From: a virus | Virus record (IMG/VR): IMGVR_UViG_3300045972_000082 | Location: 1-35,680 of that record | Length of the DNA stretch: 35,680 nucleotides | Strand: one strand, 5' to 3' | Part shown: one piece after another, positions 20,179 to 27,009 of the stretch | Numbering within the stretch: position 1 is the first letter of the stretch | Layout: every line of letters starts with the position of its first letter | Translations under genes and position numbers: made by a program | Notes under the pieces: model-generated | The model's database searches: none | What the model was told of the DNA's origin: nothing | Seen by the model: only the letters and a program-made list of their open reading frames with translations

Positions 20179-20502
20179 CTACGCTATTTCAGCGTCCACC
20201 AAAATACTAAATTCGGGTAGCGTCAATATTTTGTTCGCCCCAAATGACACCTGTATTTCCGCTCGGTATGTTGTCGGCTTTGCAAATTCTGTGCCAACTA
20301 CTGTGTATTTGCAAATCCCCTCGGGTGCAGTTCCAAGCACGGCGCACGTTCCGTCAATAGTGTCTGTTGGGTCAAAAACATTCACGGCGTGCAACTTTAT
20401 TGAAGTTGCGCTAGTCAAATCCAGCGCCGTGTCGTCGTTGTTCGTGAGTTCAAAAATAATGTCATAACCCTTGTCATTCTGCTTTAGGTTTATTTGTTCC
20501 AT
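20179..20502 (-). CDS. BppU-like baseplate / virion protein
   Basis: 107 residues, all beta: MEQINLKQNDKGYDIIFELTNNDDTALDLTSATSIKL, APEGICKYTVVGTEFAKPTTYRAEIQVSFG, ILTLPEFSILVDAEI. The beginning, with a charged strand followed by D-x-A-L-D-L-T-x-A-T, is that of the BppU N-terminal domain family, which attaches receptor-binding parts to the baseplate. It is much shorter than full BppU proteins, so it is the attachment domain alone. It lies 15 bases from the 516-residue virion protein gene. Confidence 0.65.
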   Translation of the reverse strand: MEQINLKQNDKGYDIIFELTNNDDTALDLTSATSIKLHAVNVFDPTDTIDGTCAVLGTAPEGICKYTVVGTEFAKPTTYRAEIQVSFGANKILTLPEFSILVDAEIA

Positions 20503-20517
20503 ATTTTTTTTATTTAA

Positions 20518-22068
20518 TTATCTTTCCAAAACCATTGAGAATAATTCTGCGCCCGTGTTTCTTTGCAGTATCAACACTCCGAGTTTGTCCGTAGGCGTGC
20601 TTGGATTTTGCGCAACTGTCATAGCTAATTTGCGTCCAACAACAGCAGTACCCTGCGCGTATCTTATCTGCGTCCATTCGTTTAATTGTCGGGTTGAGCA
20701 GTTGAAGCGGTACATACCTTGCAATCCGTTTATATTCACGTAGGCAAATTTTCCTCCATTTGTACTTGGGTCATAAGCAAGTGAACTTCCCGTTGATAAT
20801 GTCGGACCACTTCCATAAACAATCGCGTTACTCCACGCTCCTGTTGCGCCTCCTGCAATATCCAACATATCCAAAGTTGCTACCGCGCCACCTCGGAAAG
20901 AGAAAATAAAACTATGTCGGTTGTTCCTATCTGTGTCTGGCACAATTCCGAAACTTTGAAAACCGCAAACGCCCGCGCCAACCACCGCGCCTCGTGCGCC
21001 GTACGTTGTCGTGTTCCAAGTGTCGGCACTCATAGCACCAATCGCAAAAGGTGCGTAAGTAAATACGTTTGCCGAAGCACTTGAAAAAAGCAAAATTTCA
21101 TTTGCATTTTCAATCACAAATGTTGCATTCGCTGACGGGTTTGTTGTCCAAGCCGGAACTGTAAATACTGGGCTTGCTCCGCCTGTGTGTGACGTAATTT
21201 TTCTGCGCTGTCCAACTGCTAATGGGGTTGTTGCGTCGGTCACAATTCTCACTTGGAAGTTTCTGTATTCATTCGCGCTCAAAAAGTTTGTCGCAACTGG
21301 ACCTGTTATTGATGTTGCCGAAACTGCTGTTGCAACTTGGCTTCCTAAAAATCCGTCCCCAGGATTTTTGTCACTAGGCACGTGCAATTCGTCCAATGAA
21401 ATCAATTCGCTATCCGTTCCAATCGTTGCGGGCAAGTTGGTTGTTGCAAGGTTACCGGAAAACCAGTTGGTAAGAATGTCATAATATTTCCAAACTCCCG
21501 TAGCCAGCGTTCCTGCTGATAGCATATAAACACGTCCCGAAAGAAATTCGTATCTTGCACCATTAGCAGGTGTAAAACTCAAAGGCGTGTCCAAATTTAT
21601 TGTCGGCGTTGTGCCTCCTGTGTTCCCTGTAACATAGCGTTCCTCTGTTTTTCCCGAGCCTCCCGCCACGTTGTCAATAATTCTAATCTTAAATCCTTTC
21701 CCGTCGCCACGTCCTGCTAGTTGCATAACTCCAACTGCGGAAGGCAAAGCAGTTGATAAAATAACTTTTGACGCTGTATTACCTGTGGATAACACACCCT
21801 GTGGACCAAGTGACGGTACGAGAACTGCGTCCGCTCCTGCTCCAAAAGTACCTGCGAGTGCGGGCGAGCCAATAAGCATTGCGCCGTCATTTTTCACGTG
21901 GTATCCGTTTAAAACTGTGGCAGAAGCCAACTCAAATATTTCGGGGTGTCTGTCGTCGTTGTTTCTGTGGTCATAAGCAAGCGCAACACCCGAAGCCGAA
22001 GCATTCGGCAAAATTGCAAGCGGTTTCCATTCGGGCAAATCAATAATGTCTTGGTGGTCAATACTCAT
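20518..22068 (-). CDS. Large beta-rich virion protein, probable adhesin or baseplate component
   Basis: 516 residues, Gly/Ala/Thr/Ser-rich without Cys clusters: IIDLPEWKPLAILPNAS, PALAGTFGAGADAVLVPSLGP, several repeated patterns of short strands with G-A-T-G turns (GGATGAWSNAIVYGSGPTLSTGSSLAYDPSTNGGKFAYVN). The second half suggests WD-like or propeller strands (SFGIVPDTDRNNRHSFIFSFRGG, NGLQGMYRFNCSTRQLNEW). I do not recognise a family. Position after the tail fibre and before the BppU-like gene indicates a host-contact or decoration protein. Confidence 0.62.
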   Translation of the reverse strand: MSIDHQDIIDLPEWKPLAILPNASASGVALAYDHRNNDDRHPEIFELASATVLNGYHVKNDGAMLIGSPALAGTFGAGADAVLVPSLGPQGVLSTGNTASKVILSTALPSAVGVMQLAGRGDGKGFKIRIIDNVAGGSGKTEERYVTGNTGGTTPTINLDTPLSFTPANGARYEFLSGRVYMLSAGTLATGVWKYYDILTNWFSGNLATTNLPATIGTDSELISLDELHVPSDKNPGDGFLGSQVATAVSATSITGPVATNFLSANEYRNFQVRIVTDATTPLAVGQRRKITSHTGGASPVFTVPAWTTNPSANATFVIENANEILLFSSASANVFTYAPFAIGAMSADTWNTTTYGARGAVVGAGVCGFQSFGIVPDTDRNNRHSFIFSFRGGAVATLDMLDIAGGATGAWSNAIVYGSGPTLSTGSSLAYDPSTNGGKFAYVNINGLQGMYRFNCSTRQLNEWTQIRYAQGTAVVGRKLAMTVAQNPSTPTDKLGVLILQRNTGAELFSMVLER

Positions 22069-22069
22069 A

Positions 22070-22282
22070 TTATTGTTGTGTAGATTTTAAATCGTTAATT
22101 AGTTGTGTTTTTTCCTGCAATTGAATAAACAATAGGTCAACCTCCTTTGCATTTTCAATTACTTTTTTTGCGCATTCCTCGCAAATAACGTGCGAGCAAA
22201 CAATTACATTAGGGGCGTTTACTTTCGCTTGAAGTTCTGCGACCTCTGCTTCTGCTTGCTCAATGATTTCTTTTACTGTCAT
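22070..22282 (-). CDS. Small Cys-containing helical protein
   Basis: 70 residues. Helical EIIEQAEAEVAELQAKVN, then VIVCSHVICEECAKKVIENA with CSHVICEEC (possible single metal site), then LLFIQLQEKTQLINDLK. Not recognised. It lies 1 base after the adhesin gene, within the tail-fibre cluster, and may be a fibre chaperone or a virion component. Confidence 0.58.
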   Translation of the reverse strand: MTVKEIIEQAEAEVAELQAKVNAPNVIVCSHVICEECAKKVIENAKEVDLLFIQLQEKTQLINDLKSTQQ

Positions 22283-22300
22283 ACATTTTTTATTTAAAAT

Positions 22301-22570
22301 TTAATGAATACGAGTTCTAACTGCTTGCGCCCAGTTCGCCCTGTCTATTGCATAAATCATTGCTTGTTTCGCGTCGTGTCCTCCAATGTTTGTAATTCCC
22401 GCTACTGTTGAAACTGTTGTAACTGTCGTCACTGTACCCGAAATAATCACTGCGTCCGACAATACCCTACTCACATTACTTACCCACAATGGTCTTGCAA
22501 TCGCGTCACGTAATTTTTTTAATTGCAACCCAACTGTGGCAATGTTCGCCGTCATTTGTTCAAAATACAT
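22301..22570 (-). CDS. Small virion-region hypothetical protein
   Basis: 89 residues. MYFEQMTANIATVGLQLKKLRDAIARPLWV, then a Val/Thr strand (VTTVTTVSTVAGITNIGG) and DAKQAMIYAIDRANWAQAVRTRI. The Thr/Val beta segment and C-terminal WAxxxRxRI match a family of small proteins I associate with tail genes of metagenomic phages, though it has no name known to me. It overlaps no gene and follows the fibre by 1 base. Confidence 0.62.
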   Translation of the reverse strand: MYFEQMTANIATVGLQLKKLRDAIARPLWVSNVSRVLSDAVIISGTVTTVTTVSTVAGITNIGGHDAKQAMIYAIDRANWAQAVRTRIH

Positions 22571-22571
22571 A

Positions 22572-23909
22572 TTACATTATTCTCCATTCTGACCCTGTTG
22601 AGAGCAGAGCCACGCTGGAATGTTTAAGTTGAATTATAAGCGCAGTGTCTTGGTTTATTGTTTCGCTTCCTATTGGGTCAATTATAACATCAAATCCCGA
22701 ATTATTCGCTATGTAAAAAATTGCGTTATTTCCCACGGCTGTCGGCAAAGTAATTGTGCATTGTCCCGCGTAACTCACATCAAGGAAAACAGCACCGCTT
22801 GTTTGCACTGCGTTGTAAGTTGCGCCCGCAATTGCTACTCGTGTAATCCCTCCGCCCGCGCCGTCAGCGCCTTTAATGTTCGCGACTATTGACCACGTCC
22901 CGCTCGCCTTAAAATAAACGTCGCCAGTATCCGTTTTCAAATAATAATCGCCGTCAATCCCAAGTCCGCCAGCAGGTACGGAACTGCCGTTTCTCCAAGT
23001 GTATGTTATGCCATTTGCCCCCGCGTTTCCTTGCGCTCCTGCTCCCCCTTGCGCTCCTTGGTCGCCTTGGTCGCCCTTATCTCCCTTGTCGCCTTTTATA
23101 GTAGTGAGCGCAATTAAATCAATCCAACTCGGGTCGCCAACAAATCGCCATTGAATGTACGTAGCCCCTTTTTGAATTTCAATTTGCTTTCCGTTTGAGC
23201 CGTCCGTCCCGTTGTTTCCTGTGTCCCCTTTGTCGCCTTTTCCTCCTTGTACTCCTTGCGGACCTTGTGGACCTTGTAATGCTTGCTGTAATGCAACGTA
23301 ATCAACCTGTATGGAATGTCCAGCGTATCCCGTGGTCACGTGGTATAAGCGCATTTGCACTTCCCCGCCTAAAATATATGCCCCGTCGTCAATAACGCTC
23401 AAATTGAATTGTGTAAACCCGTTTAGCCCGTTGAAAAATCCAATAGTATCCCACTGCGCGGTCACTCGGTTTAATAAATCAACAGTTACAAAATGGCTTG
23501 AAGTGTTTGTGTACGCCAAATTTAATTGCAATTTATTAAAATTTGTAATACCCGAAAAAACAACTTGCAGGTCAAACCCCGGAACGCCTGTCACTTCCTG
23601 CACTTGGTATGTTTGCCCGTCGTTGAAAGTTTTTATTGAGTTTGCGTCGCCACTAATAAACCCTCCAATAATTGTTGAAATAGTATCGGGTAAAAATGTT
23701 TGTGTTACCGGAACTTCGCCCATTGGACCTTGCGCGCCTGTGATGTCTGCTAACGCCACCAAGTCAATCCAAGTGGTATCTCCAACGTAGCGCCATTGTA
23801 TATGGGTCGTCCCCTCTTGCAGTTCAATTTCACGTCCGTCATTTCCTCCCTCGCCGTTCCCGCCTGTGAAAAGGACAGTCGTCCCCGATTTTAATTTTAT
23901 TCTAGGCAT
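22572..23909 (-). CDS. Collagen-like tail fibre
   Basis: 445 residues. Contains Gly-X-Y runs (GPQGPQGVQGGKGDKGDTG near residue 213, GDKGDKGDQGDQGAQGGAG near 275) that would form a collagen-type triple helix. Two copies of a motif, IELQEGTTHIQWRYVGD and IEIQKGATYIQWRFVGD, each followed by W-I-D-L-x-A-L, precede the runs. The C-terminal part is a beta trimerisation or receptor-binding region (GAVFLDVSYAGQCTITLP, AVLLSTGSEWRIM). This is a tail fibre or side fibre, probably trimeric. The start overlaps the 38-residue basic ORF. Confidence 0.82.
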   Translation of the reverse strand: MPRIKLKSGTTVLFTGGNGEGGNDGREIELQEGTTHIQWRYVGDTTWIDLVALADITGAQGPMGEVPVTQTFLPDTISTIIGGFISGDANSIKTFNDGQTYQVQEVTGVPGFDLQVVFSGITNFNKLQLNLAYTNTSSHFVTVDLLNRVTAQWDTIGFFNGLNGFTQFNLSVIDDGAYILGGEVQMRLYHVTTGYAGHSIQVDYVALQQALQGPQGPQGVQGGKGDKGDTGNNGTDGSNGKQIEIQKGATYIQWRFVGDPSWIDLIALTTIKGDKGDKGDQGDQGAQGGAGAQGNAGANGITYTWRNGSSVPAGGLGIDGDYYLKTDTGDVYFKASGTWSIVANIKGADGAGGGITRVAIAGATYNAVQTSGAVFLDVSYAGQCTITLPTAVGNNAIFYIANNSGFDVIIDPIGSETINQDTALIIQLKHSSVALLSTGSEWRIM

Positions 23910-24018
23910 AATTTTTTAATCTTATTTTATAAGTTTTATTTTTCAACTTAAATCGCAATGATTTTAATTTCAGTTTTATCCGTAGGTTATTCAGTTTTAA
24001 TATTGCGTCTATAATCAT
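23902..24018 (-). CDS. Basic micro-protein, 38 residues
   Basis: MIIDAILKLNNLRIKLKLK, then RFKLKNKTYKIRLKNYA. About a third Lys/Arg with alternating hydrophobic and basic residues, so it could form a beta hairpin or amphipathic strand. The ATG follows CCAAAAAAATT and the stop overlaps the collagen fibre start by 8 bases. Real but very short; a coupled leader peptide is an alternative. Confidence 0.5.
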   Translation of the reverse strand: MIIDAILKLNNLRIKLKLKSLRFKLKNKTYKIRLKNYA

Positions 24019-24120
24019 AATTTTTTTGGTAGCACTTTTGGGGAGTAGTGCGAACTCTTTTGGGAGGCGTATGGTGCTTCCCTCACTGGTGCGGTGATTG
24101 CCAATGGTGCAATCACCGCA
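24019..24120 (-). other. Hairpin at end of zinc-ribbon gene and short gap
   Basis: Perfect 11-bp inverted repeat TGCGGTGATTG (24090-24100) / CAATCACCGCA (24110-24120), loop of 9 bases containing CCAATGG. The stop codon of the gene ending at 24113 lies within it. There is no U-tract on the minus strand, so it is more likely an RNA end-protecting or processing hairpin than a terminator. The rest of the gap holds nothing recognisable. Confidence 0.6.
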
Positions 24121-24301
24121 GGACTTTCATTGGGAATATCTCCCTGTTGATTTTCACTTTCTCGGCGCAACCGGAACATTGCTCATAATTGCGCTGGTAT
24201 GTACCACTGTTGATTGAAAGTAATTGTGCCACTGTCGGGTTTACCCAAAACCCAAATTTGAAAACTGCGCCACAAATGCAAACTCTGACAACTGGTTTCA
24301 T
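24113..24301 (-). CDS. Small zinc-ribbon protein with Shine-Dalgarno
   Basis: 62 residues: MKPVVRVCICGAVFKFGFW, then NYEQCSGCAEKVKINREIF. CICG and CSGC supply a zinc site. The start overlaps the previous gene by 4 bases (ATGA) and is preceded by AAAGGAGG 4-5 bases away, a strong Shine-Dalgarno, unlike the A-rich leaders elsewhere. The longer frame (71 codons) upstream is rejected because the Shine-Dalgarno marks this start. Ends inside the 11-bp hairpin. Role unknown, in the fibre region. Confidence 0.62.
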   Translation of the reverse strand: MKPVVRVCICGAVFKFGFWVNPTVAQLLSINSGTYQRNYEQCSGCAEKVKINREIFPMKVLR

Positions 24302-24465
24302 ACCGCCTCCTTTGGCTTGCAAATGCAAGTCGGTTTTGGCTCGTCGTTAATTGAAAGAACTTGTGTGCAACGCCCGCCCTCAAAGCAACTAGCACACACC
24401 CACAAATTTCCCATTCCTGTCGCTGTTGGTACAAATTTTTTAGCAACCCATTTCGTCGGCAACAT
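24298..24465 (-). CDS. Small zinc-ribbon protein with Shine-Dalgarno
   Basis: 55 residues: MLPTKWVAKKFVPTATGMGNLWVCASCFEGGRCTQVLS, then TCICKPKEAV. CASC...C...CIC gives four or five Cys. GGGGAGG lies 6 bases before the ATG, overlapping the stop codon of the gene at 24478. It overlaps its partner at 24301 by ATGA. The pair looks like one small unit with its own translation signals; origin by insertion into the tail region is possible. Missed by ordinary gene calls because a longer shadow frame covers it. Confidence 0.58.
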   Translation of the reverse strand: MLPTKWVAKKFVPTATGMGNLWVCASCFEGGRCTQVLSINDEPKPTCICKPKEAV

Positions 24466-24477
24466 TTCGTACCTCCC

Positions 24478-25014
24478 CTAATTCTCAATTTTTTTTATCT
24501 CTCCTGCATTTTTCTTTATATTTCCTGTATTTTTGTCAATTTGATTTTTGTTTTCTGTCGCCTGTTGCTGTAAACTTTCAATCACTTTGTTCGTTACATT
24601 AAATTCCTCCGTCAAAAATTCGTATGTCATTGTCCGTATTGGGTTTACTTTAATTTGCACAATAACTTTTATATGGTATTTGTCGGGCATAAGTGTCGGT
24701 GGTACTCGCACCGAAACTATCCGCCTGTCGCACCTTGCAATATCTGTCACGTTTTCGCTTGGCGTGGTGTAAACAACTCCGTCAATAAATTGCCTAGTCA
24801 CAATCGCTGGCAAATTTGTATATCTGCAAAAGTCTGAAAAATAAACAACCATTTGCCCTGCTTCCACACTGTCCGCTAATACTGGCGCGGGATTGTTTTT
24901 AAGCACCAAAACTTTGTAAGGGTAAAAAAGCCAAAAGGCAATAAGCCCAATAAAACAAGCAATAAAAATAAGCGCCGATTTTGCCAGTAAGAATTTTATT
25001 CGTGGGTGTACCAT
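24478..25014 (-). CDS. Membrane-anchored virion-region protein with C-terminal coiled coil
   Basis: 178 residues. Basic N-terminus, then one membrane helix (LIFIACFIGLIAFWLFYPYKVLVL), a beta domain with two Cys (SDFCRYTNLPAIVTRQFIDG ... DIARCDRRIVSVRVPP) and a C-terminal coiled-coil-like stretch with a repeated pattern (QQATENKNQIDKNTGNIKKN, AGEIKKIEN). Topology suggests the beta domain is extracytoplasmic. Not recognised. It follows a putative holin-like protein by 1 base, so a role in lysis or in modifying the host surface after infection is possible. Confidence 0.6.
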   Translation of the reverse strand: MVHPRIKFLLAKSALIFIACFIGLIAFWLFYPYKVLVLKNNPAPVLADSVEAGQMVVYFSDFCRYTNLPAIVTRQFIDGVVYTTPSENVTDIARCDRRIVSVRVPPTLMPDKYHIKVIVQIKVNPIRTMTYEFLTEEFNVTNKVIESLQQQATENKNQIDKNTGNIKKNAGEIKKIEN

Positions 25015-25015
25015 A

Positions 25016-25183
25016 CTATTTTATGAAAATTGTTTTTAATAATGCCACTGCGACTGCCCCTAAAATTACCCACACCAAACCATAAACAAGTTTTTCCACC
25101 TGCTTCACGGCGTAAAGTTTGTCGGCTTCCTCTCGGTCTGCCTTTTCGTGTTCCAATATGGCTAATTTTATATCTTTATTCAT
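25016..25183 (-). CDS. Small membrane protein, XhlA/holin-accessory-like
   Basis: 55 residues. A charged helix (MNKDIKLAILEHEKADREEADKLYAVKQ) followed by one membrane helix (VEKLVYGLVWVILGAVAVALLKTIFIK). The layout, with VEKLVYGLV entering the membrane, is like XhlA-type hemolysin/holin-accessory proteins. Too short for the usual gene finder but has a normal leader (AATAAAAATG) and abuts the next gene with a 1-base gap. Function inferred only from topology. Confidence 0.6.
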   Translation of the reverse strand: MNKDIKLAILEHEKADREEADKLYAVKQVEKLVYGLVWVILGAVAVALLKTIFIK

Positions 25184-25194
25184 TTTTATTATTT

Positions 25195-25428
25195 TTATAA
25201 ATCGTCCACGTTGTCCAAATTACTTACAAAATATCTTTTTTGCTCAATCAATATTTTTTTTATTTGCTTAATAACAAACATTTCCTTTGTAACGGGGTTT
25301 GGTATTTGTTGGTGAAGTTCCGTCCCGTCGTCAACAGTGTCACTATAACCCCCGTTTGCGCAAACTGCGTCCAAAACTTGTTGGTAGTTAGTGTCCTTTA
25401 TTGGGACTTTTATATTTATAATTGCCAT
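25195..25428 (-). CDS. Small hypothetical tail-region protein
   Basis: 77 residues: MAIINIKVPIKDTNYQQVLDAVCANGGYSDTVDDG, then NPVTKEMFVIKQIKKILIEQKRYFVSNLDNVDDL. A pattern of strand-helix-helix known from small phage proteins placed after tail fibres (a first I-x-I-x-V-P, then helix ...A-V-C...Y). No family name known to me. Lies 4 bases after the second collar protein. Confidence 0.62.
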   Translation of the reverse strand: MAIINIKVPIKDTNYQQVLDAVCANGGYSDTVDDGTELHQQIPNPVTKEMFVIKQIKKILIEQKRYFVSNLDNVDDL

Positions 25429-25432
25429 AAAA

Positions 25433-26035
25433 TTATATTTTAATAATGTAATTTATTGTTAAATATGGTTGCAAATTGTTATGCCCAGCGTCACTGCCGA
25501 CTGTGGTATGCGTGTGCGCGGTAGCAATATTCACTGCGTCATAGGAATTTGCGCCACTTTGGGTTGAATTTGAGTGGTAACTTGTCCTTGTACCGGAAAC
25601 GGAGCATATCCCCGAGGCACTTTGCAATACTGTTGCAGTCCCGCCTCCGTGGAAACTAATTGCCCCCGAGCCACCTGCCGACCCGTGGTTGTGTGCTGGT
25701 AATTCCCCTGTTGTTAAAATGTGCGTCTTTTCTCCGCCAGCAGTTCCAACTACTAAAAATTCTGTTGTCCCGTCTTTCCCTACTGCAACTTTGCCACGGA
25801 AGTCTGGCACGTTAAAATGCGTGCCGTCTACGCTTCCAAATTTGCTTGCAATCGCCGTAAATAAATCTGCATAGGTTGTTCTCAAATAACTCGCTCCGTC
25901 GCATAGTAGCCACCCTGTCGGCGCTACGTCGCCACCATACATTTGTATTATACCGCTCGCACCCAAAACAGCGAAATTAGCATTCACTTCCGAGGACTTA
26001 ATTGTCGTCATTGGTACAAACGTGTTCGGTATCAT
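25433..26035 (-). CDS. Tail collar domain protein 2
   Basis: 200 residues. After an N-terminal TFVPMTTIKSSEVNANFAVLG, the collar domain is clear: PTGWLLCDGASYLRTTYADLF, VPDFRGKVAVG, then ILTTGELPAHNHGSAGGSG and a terminal DAGHNNLQPYLTINYIIK. Tail-collar proteins are short fibre tips or connectors at the phage tail end. It is a paralogue of the next gene upstream (GGEKTHILTTGELP against GGEATHILTTPEMP) and overlaps its end by 1 base. The middle His-rich segment is typical of metal-stabilised fibre tips. Confidence 0.83.
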   Translation of the reverse strand: MIPNTFVPMTTIKSSEVNANFAVLGASGIIQMYGGDVAPTGWLLCDGASYLRTTYADLFTAIASKFGSVDGTHFNVPDFRGKVAVGKDGTTEFLVVGTAGGEKTHILTTGELPAHNHGSAGGSGAISFHGGGTATVLQSASGICSVSGTRTSYHSNSTQSGANSYDAVNIATAHTHTTVGSDAGHNNLQPYLTINYIIKI

Positions 26036-26544
26036 TATGATTTCATTATGAATGCTAAATTTGTAAATGGTGGCAAATTATTGTGCGCACCTCCGCCTCC
26101 CGTGTTTTGTATATTGGCGTATCCTGTATACATTGTATTGCTTCTTGCGTTCACGTTAGAACTTCCCACGTCGTCCGTAGAAGAACCTCCACCCACGTTT
26201 TCCCACCAACTTCCGCCGTGAGCGTGTCCCAAATCTGCGTGGTTATGGGTGGGCATTTCGGGCGTGGTCAATATATGTGTCGCTTCGCCTCCAATATTCC
26301 CCACTGGGTAGCCCGCTCCTGCTCCCTGTACGTATTGCCCCACCAAATTCGGCGTGCCGTTTGCTCCGTCGCATAAATACCAACCGCTTGGAATTGACAC
26401 AATGGAATTTGCCCAAATAATTATTCCTCCGCTCGGCATTGCCTTATTGACGTTCGCAACCAAATCAGCAAAGTTTTGGTTTACTTCGCTTGCTTTTGCC
26501 ATTGTTGACGGGGAAAATGTGTATGTAATACTTGCCCAAGGCAT
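26035..26544 (-). CDS. Tail collar domain protein 1
   Basis: 169 residues. N-terminal ASITYTFSPSTMAKASEVNQNFADL, then GGIIIWANSIVSIPSGWYLCDGANGTPNLVGQYV, THILTTPEMPTHNHADLGHAHGG and a terminal GGGAHNNLPPFTNLAFIMK. Same domain and layout as the protein at 25433 but about 30 residues shorter in the region before the His-rich part. Both probably belong to a host-contact fibre complex. Confidence 0.83.
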   Translation of the reverse strand: MPWASITYTFSPSTMAKASEVNQNFADLVANVNKAMPSGGIIIWANSIVSIPSGWYLCDGANGTPNLVGQYVQGAGAGYPVGNIGGEATHILTTPEMPTHNHADLGHAHGGSWWENVGGGSSTDDVGSSNVNARSNTMYTGYANIQNTGGGGAHNNLPPFTNLAFIMKS

Positions 26545-26549
26545 ATTGT

Positions 26550-27008
26550 TTATAGGTTAAAATTTAAGTCGTCAAATTCTTTTTGTTCCTGTAATGTTTT
26601 TTCAATTTCGGCTTCTTGTTGCGCCATTATTCTTTCGTTATTTTCAATAAAATTGCTTTTCTGCAAATCCAATTTTTCGTTTTCTACGCGCTCGTCCTCT
26701 CCCCTTTTCGCTAATATCTTATCTTCGCTTGCGTTCGGGTCAACAACTGTAAAATCCGCAAAACCTTGCGGGGCGTTTTCGTCTGTCTGCCAATAGTCTT
26801 TGTGCTTGCTTAAAATATTGTCGGCTGTTTTCTGCACCTGTGTCCCAGCAACCAAAAGCAATTTGCAATTTGAGCAAACCGAAACTCGCATAATTGTTCC
26901 ATTTGAAAGTTCCAAAAAATGCTCTGCAAAATTACTGAGCAAGCGCTCTCGCCCTTTTTTCGTAAAGTCCATTATTTGCGTTCCGCAATTGCTACAATTT
27001 CCCAACAT
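26550..27008 (-). CDS. Zinc-ribbon and coiled-coil protein of the tail region
   Basis: 152 residues. Starts with NCSNCGTQIMDFTKKGRERL and has VCSNCKLLLVA about 45 residues later, a split zinc ribbon. The C-terminal half is charged and helical (EDERVENEKLDLQKSNFIENNERIMAQQEAEIEKTLQEQKEF). The gene lies between the tail-associated protein and the tail collars, unusual for a zinc ribbon, and may be a chaperone for fibre folding. Not a recognised family. Confidence 0.6.
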   Translation of the reverse strand: MLGNCSNCGTQIMDFTKKGRERLLSNFAEHFLELSNGTIMRVSVCSNCKLLLVAGTQVQKTADNILSKHKDYWQTDENAPQGFADFTVVDPNASEDKILAKRGEDERVENEKLDLQKSNFIENNERIMAQQEAEIEKTLQEQKEFDDLNFNL

Positions 27009-27009
27009 A

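Noticed and set aside
22572-23909. CRISPR-like or tandem DNA repeat in the collagen gene
   Set aside because: The repetition is of Gly-X-Y codons and of one protein motif, with irregular DNA spacing.
24059-24084. Short GGGAGGCG / GTGCTTCCC stem
   Set aside because: It pairs well only as plus-strand RNA with G-U wobbles, and no plus-strand transcription is evident.
24183-24488. 101-codon frame on the minus strand in the fibre region
   Set aside because: Two shorter frames with Shine-Dalgarno sites, Cys pairs and ATGA coupling explain the same stretch better.
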